From the NCBI GenBank assembly GCA_003456055.1, contig DMPG01000251.1:3389-14502 (forward strand): a stretch of 11,114 bases of DNA, in the 5' to 3' direction. This stretch comes from Bacteroidota bacterium (GTDB lineage: Bacteria; Bacteroidota; Ignavibacteria; UBA10030; UBA8401). The position numbers were made by a program, and so were the translations under genes. The notes beneath the pieces are model-generated. The model ran no database searches and was not told the origin of the DNA. It was given only the letters and a program-made list of their open reading frames with translations. Of the stretch, positions 5,978-11,114 are shown piece by piece (position 1 is the stretch's first letter; each line of letters begins with the position of its first letter).

Positions 5978-7291
5978 ATGGCCAACCAAAAGTCTCTAAA
6001 AGCGTGGGTTGTCTCTGCCGACATGGGCTACGGGCATCAGCGCGCAGTATTTCCATTAAACTCCATCGCAGAAGAAGGATTGATCACTGTTGGCAAGAAC
6101 GACAATTCTTCTCAAAAAGAAAAAAAGCAGTGGTCGCGATTATTAAATGTGTATGAAACATTCTCGCGTGCACGTGGAATACCATTGATCGGCAAACCGA
6201 TCTTTGCAATGCTTGATACGATGATGCATATCCCTTCATTTTATCCGATTCGGAATCTTTCACACAGCACCTATCAAGTTGATCTTGTTGAACAGAATAT
6301 CAAAAATGGGCTGTGCACAGGAATGCTTCAAAAAATCTCAACGAAACAGCTTCCGTTTATCACATCGTTCTACGCACCGGCAATTGCTGCAGATATCAAA
6401 GGATATGAACCAACGTATTGTGTCATCTGCGATGCCGACATTAATCGTGTATGGGTTGCAAAACAAGCGTGGGATAGTCGTATTAATTATTTTGCACCGT
6501 GCGGAAAAGCAGCACAGCGTTTAAAATCGTACGGCGTCCCGGAAGAGAGAATTTTCCTAACAGGTTTCCCCCTGCCGCTCGACTTGACCGGGAAAAATCT
6601 TTCCATTCTCAAACTTGATCTCGCTCAACGATTGTTCTATCTCGATCCACGAAACCGGTTCTGGACGATGCACAAAAAAAATGTGGAACATTTTCTTGGG
6701 AAGAAAAACTGCGTATTCAAGAACGAAAGAAAATTAACAATTACGTATGCTGTTGGTGGTGCGGGAGCTCAGAAAGAGATCGGAGCACGTATTGCACATA
6801 GTCTTCGGCATCGCCTTCACGGAAATGAGATCAAGATCAATCTTGTCGCCGGTATCCGGGCAGATGTCCGCGACTATTTTTTAGATGTGAAAAAAGAATT
6901 GAAAACAGAAAATATTTCGATCATCTATGAAAAAAATCTCAATGATTATTTCCAGCTTTTTAATAACACAATGCGAACAACAGATATCTTGTGGACAAAA
7001 CCGAGTGAATTGTCATTCTATACCGGGCTGGGCATTCCAATTATTATGACACCGACGATCGGTTCACAGGAACGGTTCAATCAACAATGGCTGTTCGAAA
7101 TTCATGCAGGAATGAAACAGGAAAATCCTGATTATACCGAACAGTGGCTGTACGATCTTTTAGAGAACGGCACTATTGCGGATATGGCGTGGTCAGGATT
7201 TTTAAAAGCGCGAAAACTTGGGACAGAAAAGATCTTTGAAATTCTGCGAAGCGGGACAATGACACGCAGTAATTCACCGTTAGAACGATAA
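5978..7291 (+). CDS. Divergent GT-B glycosyltransferase-like protein (MGDG synthase/MurG-related)
   Basis: I do not recognise an exact family for this 437-residue protein, but several features point to the GT-B fold. Near the N-terminus VVSADMGYGHQRA (12-23) resembles the glycine-rich GxGH loop of MGDG synthase and UgtP. CDADINRVWV (151-160) sits where the partner gene has TDPYTAHPLW. AVGGAGAQ (258-265) resembles the loop opening the C-terminal domain. TDILWTKPSELSFYTGLGIPIIM (335-357) corresponds to the nucleotide-sugar binding region. No signal peptide or membrane span is evident, so it is probably cytosolic or peripheral. The start is ATG 5978, behind a promoter-like box. The stop overlaps the next start by 1 nt (TAATG), so the two proteins are probably made together and may form a pair. 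Donor and acceptor are unknown, and loss of activity is possible. Confidence 0.6.
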   Translation: MANQKSLKAWVVSADMGYGHQRAVFPLNSIAEEGLITVGKNDNSSQKEKKQWSRLLNVYETFSRARGIPLIGKPIFAMLDTMMHIPSFYPIRNLSHSTYQVDLVEQNIKNGLCTGMLQKISTKQLPFITSFYAPAIAADIKGYEPTYCVICDADINRVWVAKQAWDSRINYFAPCGKAAQRLKSYGVPEERIFLTGFPLPLDLTGKNLSILKLDLAQRLFYLDPRNRFWTMHKKNVEHFLGKKNCVFKNERKLTITYAVGGAGAQKEIGARIAHSLRHRLHGNEIKINLVAGIRADVRDYFLDVKKELKTENISIIYEKNLNDYFQLFNNTMRTTDILWTKPSELSFYTGLGIPIIMTPTIGSQERFNQQWLFEIHAGMKQENPDYTEQWLYDLLENGTIADMAWSGFLKARKLGTEKIFEILRSGTMTRSNSPLER

Positions 7292-8424
7292 TGAGCGTGC
7301 AAAAACAAAAATATCTCTTCTGTTATTTACGCACCGGCGGCGGACATCTTGCGCCAGCGCGATCCGTTGCACAATTTCTTTCCCGGGAACACGGCGAATT
7401 AGTTGAACCAGTATTGGTGGATGGTCTTGTTGATGCGAAAAAATTTGCGAAGTATATTATTGAAGACGGTTACCGCATTCTTCAGGCAAGCGCAAAGTGG
7501 TACTATGAATTCTTGTACGCTACCAATAAATTCCTCCCAATCGGATATTTTAATGTCTTTGCTGCTAACTATTTCATTAAACCGTATATCAAAAAAAGAA
7601 TTCAGGAAGAACAACCGTCAACGATCGTCATTTTTCATTTCTTTCTTATCATGCCGGTCTATCAGGTTCTAAAAGAGTTAGGATTGAACATCCCTATTGT
7701 TACCGTAGTGACCGATCCATATACTGCTCACCCGCTCTGGTTCCAGCGAAAACAGCAGCAGTTCATTCTGTTCAGTGAACGCTTGAAAAAACATTGCCTG
7801 AAAAGGGGAATTAGTGAAAAGAATCTGAATGTGTTCCCTTTTATTATTGATGAAAAATTCAGTTCACCCCTTTCATCAGAACAAGTTGCTGCCGTTCGGT
7901 CACGATTTGGTTTTGACCTAAATAAAAAGTTGATCCTCATTATCGGCGGCGGCGATGGAATCCCGCACGGAAAAACGATCCTGCATTATCTACTTTCAAA
8001 TTCTCTGGATGCACAAATTGCAATTGTGTGTGGAAAGAATAAACAGTTGTACAATGAGGCAATGATCCTGAAGAAAGAATTTCCAGAGTTAATCGTATTT
8101 GGTTTCGTCGATTTTGTCTATGATTTATTGAACGCATCGGATATTGTCGTCACAAAGTGCGGCGCATCAACAATAATGGAAATCCTGATGATGAAAAAAA
8201 TCCCTGTCATTATTGATTATCTTTGGGAACAAGAGCTTGGTAATATGGAATTTGTCCGCGACAATCAACTGGGAATTTTTGAACGGAATATTACAAAACT
8301 CCCAGGAATCATTAAAGAATTGATCTCAAACGAACATCAATACAAGAAATTTCAAAGCAATATTGAGCAAATGAAATTACGCAACGGTACAACAGAAGTC
8401 GGTAAATTTTTATTAACAGTGTAA
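7291..8424 (+). CDS. GT28-like glycosyltransferase of the MGDG synthase/UgtP group
   Basis: This 377-residue protein has the landmarks of GT-B lipid or glycan glycosyltransferases. RTGGGHLAPA (14-23) is the N-terminal GGGH loop. VTVVTDPYTAHPLW (137-150) matches the TDxxxHxxW element of MGDG synthase and processive diacylglycerol glucosyltransferases. LIIGGGDG (216-223) opens the C-terminal nucleotide-sugar domain. GFVDFVYDLLNASDIVVTK, continuing CGASTIMEIL (to about 299), is the donor-binding region, with TKCGAST replacing the common TKPGG and E297 as the conserved glutamate. It should transfer a sugar from a nucleotide donor to a lipid or polyisoprenoid acceptor at the inner membrane face. 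It starts within the stop of the preceding GT-B gene. The stop codon overlaps a large palindrome that may end the transcript. The substrate cannot be deduced. Confidence 0.82.
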   Translation: MSVQKQKYLFCYLRTGGGHLAPARSVAQFLSREHGELVEPVLVDGLVDAKKFAKYIIEDGYRILQASAKWYYEFLYATNKFLPIGYFNVFAANYFIKPYIKKRIQEEQPSTIVIFHFFLIMPVYQVLKELGLNIPIVTVVTDPYTAHPLWFQRKQQQFILFSERLKKHCLKRGISEKNLNVFPFIIDEKFSSPLSSEQVAAVRSRFGFDLNKKLILIIGGGDGIPHGKTILHYLLSNSLDAQIAIVCGKNKQLYNEAMILKKEFPELIVFGFVDFVYDLLNASDIVVTKCGASTIMEILMMKKIPVIIDYLWEQELGNMEFVRDNQLGIFERNITKLPGIIKELISNEHQYKKFQSNIEQMKLRNGTTEVGKFLLTV

Positions 8425-8455
8425 CCTTGCGAAGGTTTAGAACCTTCGCAAGGTT
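8423..8455. repeat. Perfect 15-bp nested palindrome (REP-like, possible terminator)
   Basis: AACCTTGCGAAGGTT at 8423-8437 and AACCTTCGCAAGGTT at 8441-8455 are exact reverse complements separated by TAG. Each arm is itself an inverted repeat (AACCTT, three bases, AAGGTT), so the sequence can fold as one long hairpin or two short ones. The first two bases belong to the stop codon at 8422-8424. Only TTTT at 8454-8457 follows, so it is a poor classical terminator, though it may still block transcription. The nested symmetry suits a dispersed palindromic repeat. I believe closely similar elements recur in Bacteroidota-type genomes, but that is from memory. Confidence 0.75.
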
Positions 8456-8465
8456 TTAAAATACT

Positions 8466-8834
8466 ATGACCTTACTTGAAAAAAATCTCTACCAGCAAAT
8501 CCATCCGGTGCGATTATTTACGGATTGGAGTTCCGGATTTTATGCGTGTTATTTATTCTGGAATCAATTAATGATCGAAGGACTCATCGTTGCATTCATT
8601 CCATCGCTGATTGTATCGTTGATCATTCTACGATTCACCGATCTCGAAAAACTAAAAAATTCCAAGTTTGGCAGATATTATAAGCGAACCTACAATAGGA
8701 CAATCGACTTTACTCGTTTTGGCGGATTTGTTGTGATGGCTGCGGGGTCGTGGAATCAATCGCTGCAAATTGCCGGAATAGGACTGATTATTGTCATTGG
8801 AACATGGACTTACGGATTGTTTCAAACCAAATAA
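8466..8834 (+). CDS. Conserved small membrane protein of unknown function
   Basis: The 122-residue protein has clear hydrophobic segments at about 37-57, 85-97 and 100-118, and a weaker one at about 23-34, so three or four membrane helices. A basic stretch between the helices (KLKNSKFGRYYKRTYNR, 62-78) should face the cytoplasm. The N-terminal phrase QIHPVRLFTDWSSGF resembles a conserved membrane protein of unknown function that I have seen in several phyla. I cannot name the family. The gene follows the palindrome by 10 nt, so co-transcription with the glycosyltransferase pair is uncertain. The start is preceded by ACT and has no Shine-Dalgarno sequence. Confidence 0.8.
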   Translation: MTLLEKNLYQQIHPVRLFTDWSSGFYACYLFWNQLMIEGLIVAFIPSLIVSLIILRFTDLEKLKNSKFGRYYKRTYNRTIDFTRFGGFVVMAAGSWNQSLQIAGIGLIIVIGTWTYGLFQTK

Positions 8835-8869
8835 AAAACGCTATACAGATAGTAGAATGAATTAATTCT

Positions 8870-9319
8870 ATGATATCAACAATACGAACCACTTCAGATA
8901 ATCCCGATTTCATCGAACTGGTGAAATTGCTTGATGCTGATCTCGCAATCAGAGACGGTGATGATCATTCCTTTTACGCTCAATTCAATACGATTGACGC
9001 CATTAAGTATGCAGTTGTTGCGTATGAAGATGAACTGCCGTTGGGATGCGGCGCAATTAAAGAATATGATGCTGATACAATGGAGGTCAAACGGATGTAC
9101 GTTCTTCCCGAGAGCAGAAACAGAGGAATTGCCGGTACGATACTTTCTGATTTGGAGCAATGGGCAAATGAGTTATCATACAAAAAATGCATATTAGAGA
9201 CGGGGAAAAAACAACCGGAGGCAATTGCGCTGTACATAAAGCACGGTTATAGAGTGATCCCAAATTATGGACAATACGCCGGAGTTGAAAACAGTCTGTG
9301 CTTTGACAAAGCACTATAA
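8870..9319 (+). CDS. GNAT-family N-acetyltransferase
   Basis: This 149-residue single-domain protein fits the GNAT fold. Motif A, the acetyl-CoA pyrophosphate loop, is VKRMYVLPESRNRGIAGTIL (73-92), with RNRGIA as the R/Q-x-x-G-x-G/A signature. The downstream strand and helix LETGKKQPEAIALYIKHGY (109-127) match motif B of small GNAT acetyltransferases acting on amines or amino acids. The N-terminal substrate side (IRDGDDHSFYAQF) gives no hint of the acceptor. The gene lies 35 nt after the membrane-protein gene and ends just before a strong terminator, so it is the last gene of its transcript. There is no Shine-Dalgarno sequence; the start is preceded by TCT. Family assignment is firm, substrate unknown. 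Confidence 0.93.
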   Translation: MISTIRTTSDNPDFIELVKLLDADLAIRDGDDHSFYAQFNTIDAIKYAVVAYEDELPLGCGAIKEYDADTMEVKRMYVLPESRNRGIAGTILSDLEQWANELSYKKCILETGKKQPEAIALYIKHGYRVIPNYGQYAGVENSLCFDKAL

Positions 9320-9353
9320 CAAAAAAGCCAATCAGTAGTGATTGGCTTTTTTG
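9320..9353. terminator. Strong intrinsic terminator, possibly bidirectional
   Basis: A perfect 15-bp stem is formed by CAAAAAAGCCAATCA (9320-9334) and TGATTGGCTTTTTTG (9339-9353) with loop GTAG. The GCCAATCA core is flanked by an A tract and a T tract, the classical form, and it begins right after the acetyltransferase stop. The A tract would also provide a T tract on the minus strand, but no minus-strand gene ends here. Confidence 0.9.
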
Positions 9354-9417
9354 TTTGTTGCAGAGTCTTTGTTTTCTCCTTACATTTTTATAATGACACC
9401 ATCCAGCAAACCGGCTG

Positions 9418-9451
9418 CCATTTTACGGTGAACACCAGAAGATAAAAATGG
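9418..9451. promoter_or_regulatory. Nested inverted repeats just before proA (possible operator)
   Basis: CCATTTT (9418-9424) is the reverse complement of AAAATGG (9445-9451). Inside the 20-nt interval lie GGTG (9427-9430) and CACC (9433-9436). TATAAT follows at 9455-9460, only 7 nt before the start codon, which is too close to be a normal promoter for ATG 9468. The arrangement could be an operator or a leader hairpin for the proline genes, but the arms are short and it may be chance. Another TATAAT at 9389-9394 is a possible -10 with no convincing -35. Confidence 0.2.
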
Positions 9452-9467
9452 GTTTATAATAGAAGCT

Positions 9468-10655
9468 ATGAAGAACACCATAAAAAATAAAACATTAACA
9501 GACTTAGCAGAACTTATTTCAAAATATAAGTCAGAAATAATTCAACAAAATAAAACTGATCTTGGTAATGCTAACGAACTAGACCAAACGTTAATTGATC
9601 GATTAAAAGTTGACGGAAAAAAAGTTGATGGTATGATTGCTTCGATCAACGAAGTAATACATTTTGATGACCCGGAAGGAAAAATACTATATCAATACGA
9701 TCATCCGAACGGAATGAGGATTGAAAATAGGACGGTTCCGTTTGGCCGAATTTTGATCATCTATGAATCACGGCCGGATGTAACAATAGAAGCGGCGATC
9801 AATGCATTCAAAGCGGGGAACAAAATTTATTTAAAAGGAGGAAAAGAATCTAAAAACACCAATATGTTTTTAGCAACATTGTGGGCGCAAGCATTGCAAA
9901 TGAATAATTTACCATTAGATAGTGTAACCTATTTAGATATCGGCAGAGAAGAACTTCAAACGTTGTTAAATGAGAATCCTTACAGACTCGATTTAATCGT
10001 TCCGCGCGGCGGTGAAGAGTTGATCAATTACATCAAACAAAATACATCGATTCCTCTTATTGTTAGCGGAAGAGGAAATAACTTTGTGTATGTGCATACC
10101 GATGCTGATTTTGCAATGGCTCAAAGCATCATCATGAACGGTAAAAGCAGATTAAGTGTGTGCAATGCAATAGACAAAGTATTATTTAACAGTACAACAG
10201 AAAATTTAAATGATAAAATTGAACAGATCCTTTTACAAGCAACAGCAATGAACCTTGAAGTCTATGGCGATGGGGATATCTTTACTTCGTTTAGCACGAT
10301 CAAACCGATGAAAGATCATCGGATGTATGAAGAGGAATTCCTTTCACCCAAAATATTATTCGGAGTTGTTGAAACAGTTGATAACGCAATATATATCATC
10401 AATAAATATTCAGGCAAGCATTCGGCAGTCATTGTAACCGAAGATAAATTAGCAGCAGTACAATTCCAGAATGAAGTGGATTGTGCGGCAGTGTATCACA
10501 ATGCCTCTTCCCGATTTACCGATGGCGGTCAGTTCGGGTTTGGAGCAGAGATCGCTATCAGCACGCAAAAACTACATTTTAGAGGTCCTGTCGGTTTAAC
10601 ACAACTCGTAACCAATAAATGGTTTATTTCCGGAAATGGACAAATACGAAAGTAG
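9468..10655 (+). CDS. proA: Gamma-glutamyl phosphate reductase (glutamate-5-semialdehyde dehydrogenase)
   Basis: ProA reduces gamma-glutamyl phosphate with NADPH to glutamate-5-semialdehyde, the second step of proline synthesis from glutamate, in the cytosol. The 395-residue sequence shows PFGRILIIYESRPDVTIEAA (91-110), LKGGKES (122-128), and the catalytic cysteine C232 in SRLSVCNAID. Near the C-terminus are SSRFTDGGQFGFGAEIAIST and KLHFRGPVGL, both hallmark ProA motifs. It is somewhat shorter than the common size of about 417. The segment before the active site reads SGRGNNFVYVHTDAD in place of the GxCHxYVD form seen in E. coli-like enzymes; I believe this is the Bacteroidota-type variant. 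The start is ATG 9468, preceded by GCT. Only 1 nt separates its stop from the proB start, so the two are one operon in the order proA-proB. Confidence 0.97.
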   Translation: MKNTIKNKTLTDLAELISKYKSEIIQQNKTDLGNANELDQTLIDRLKVDGKKVDGMIASINEVIHFDDPEGKILYQYDHPNGMRIENRTVPFGRILIIYESRPDVTIEAAINAFKAGNKIYLKGGKESKNTNMFLATLWAQALQMNNLPLDSVTYLDIGREELQTLLNENPYRLDLIVPRGGEELINYIKQNTSIPLIVSGRGNNFVYVHTDADFAMAQSIIMNGKSRLSVCNAIDKVLFNSTTENLNDKIEQILLQATAMNLEVYGDGDIFTSFSTIKPMKDHRMYEEEFLSPKILFGVVETVDNAIYIINKYSGKHSAVIVTEDKLAAVQFQNEVDCAAVYHNASSRFTDGGQFGFGAEIAISTQKLHFRGPVGLTQLVTNKWFISGNGQIRK

Positions 10656-10656
10656 T

Positions 10657-11114
10657 ATGAAAAGCAAAATAGTTGTTAAGATCGGTACATCAACCCTTAC
10701 CGCCGGAACGAAGAAAATTTCCAGAGGAAAAATAGAAGATATTGCACGACAGATAGAAAAATTAAAAGAGAAATGTGATATTGTACTGGTTTCATCGGGT
10801 GCTATTGCTACCGCTCGACAATTTGTAAACGTTGATGGCTGGGACAATATTGTTCAATCAAAACAAGCATTATCGGCAATTGGTCAGCCAAAATTAATGC
10901 AGATCTACAGCGAAGTGTTTGGTGATTTCGATCTTAAAATTGCACAGTGTTTAATGACGTACCGGGATTTCGAAAATGAGGTATCTCGAACGAATACGTC
11001 CAATACGATCAGCGAATTATTAGCACACAATTATGTACCAATTATCAATGAAAATGACACGGTTGCGGTTGAAGAATTGATATTAGGAGATAACGACAAA
11101 TTATCCGCAATGGT
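10657..11114 (+). CDS. proB: Glutamate 5-kinase (3' truncated by window edge)
   Basis: ProB phosphorylates glutamate to gamma-glutamyl phosphate, the unstable substrate of ProA, so it catalyses the first step of proline synthesis and is normally the feedback-inhibited one. From ATG 10657 the frame stays open to the window end, giving 152 codons plus 2 bases. Amino-acid kinase motifs are in order: VVKIGTSTLT (6-15) for the phosphate loop, LVSSGAIA (44-51), AIGQPKLM (74-81), and PIINENDTV (128-136) with GDND (144-147) for glutamate and metal binding. The rest of the kinase domain lies outside, and whether a C-terminal PUA domain exists cannot be seen. It starts 1 nt after the proA stop, which implies translational coupling. 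Confidence 0.95.
   Translation, partial: MKSKIVVKIGTSTLTAGTKKISRGKIEDIARQIEKLKEKCDIVLVSSGAIATARQFVNVDGWDNIVQSKQALSAIGQPKLMQIYSEVFGDFDLKIAQCLMTYRDFENEVSRTNTSNTISELLAHNYVPIINENDTVAVEELILGDNDKLSAM

Noticed and set aside
5978..8424. MurG (peptidoglycan glycosyltransferase) as the identity of either GT-B gene
   Set aside because: The TDPYTAHPLW element points to the MGDG synthase/UgtP branch, and no cell-wall genes are nearby.
8859..8868. Palindrome GAATTAATTC just before the acetyltransferase start
   Set aside because: It is short and fully AT-type in its centre, expected by chance in this composition, with no second copy seen.
1..11114. Defence system, mobile element, CRISPR array or tRNA gene
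   Set aside because: No nuclease, transposase, integrase, direct-repeat array or cloverleaf could be recognised on either strand.

Overview
The window reads as a piece of chromosome from a Bacteroidota-like bacterium (FCB superphylum, possibly Bacteroidota, Ignavibacteriota or a relative). The grounds are a moderately AT-rich sequence, almost no Shine-Dalgarno sequences, a TATCTTTG box matching the Bacteroidota sigma-ABfr -7 consensus TAnnTTTG (5937-5944), and a ProA of the type I associate with Bacteroidota. No rRNA, tRNA, CRISPR array, transposase or phage gene is visible. Genes are densely packed and nearly all on the plus strand.

Layout. (1) 1-205: the last 31 codons of an unidentified gene with a hairpin terminator over its stop codon. 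(2) 206-604: a stand-alone receiver protein on the minus strand, the only convincing minus-strand gene. (3) 605-867: mostly empty, with one doubtful 43-codon frame. (4) 868-4645: a tight run of a broken D-2-hydroxyacid dehydrogenase (internal deletion plus frameshift), a small exported protein, a Nudix hydrolase, a membrane sensor histidine kinase and an OmpR/PhoB-type response regulator. The last four are separated by 3 nt, a 4-nt overlap and 4 nt, so they look co-transcribed. (5) 4755-5819: an exported protein made of two copies of a beta-sandwich domain like the sugar-binding domain of family 2 glycoside hydrolases, with no catalytic domain, followed by a terminator. (6) 5978-8424: two overlapping genes for GT-B-fold proteins related to the MGDG synthase/UgtP/MurG group. 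The second has the family signatures, the first is divergent. The stop codon of the second runs into a perfect 15-bp nested palindrome. (7) 8466-9353: a small membrane protein and a GNAT acetyltransferase ending in a strong terminator. (8) 9468-11114: proA and the start of proB (proline synthesis), cut by the window edge.

How the genes fit together. The kinase and regulator are an ordinary two-component pair, and the Nudix hydrolase and small exported protein are probably expressed with them. The two GT-B proteins are probably partners in glycolipid or glycan synthesis, but substrates cannot be read from sequence. ProA and ProB catalyse consecutive steps from glutamate to proline. I see no clear new defence or mobile system. 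The points most worth following are the divergent GT-B partner, the nested palindrome, the deleted dehydrogenase, the duplicated sugar-binding-like protein, and a recurrent CT immediately before ATG at uncoupled starts.
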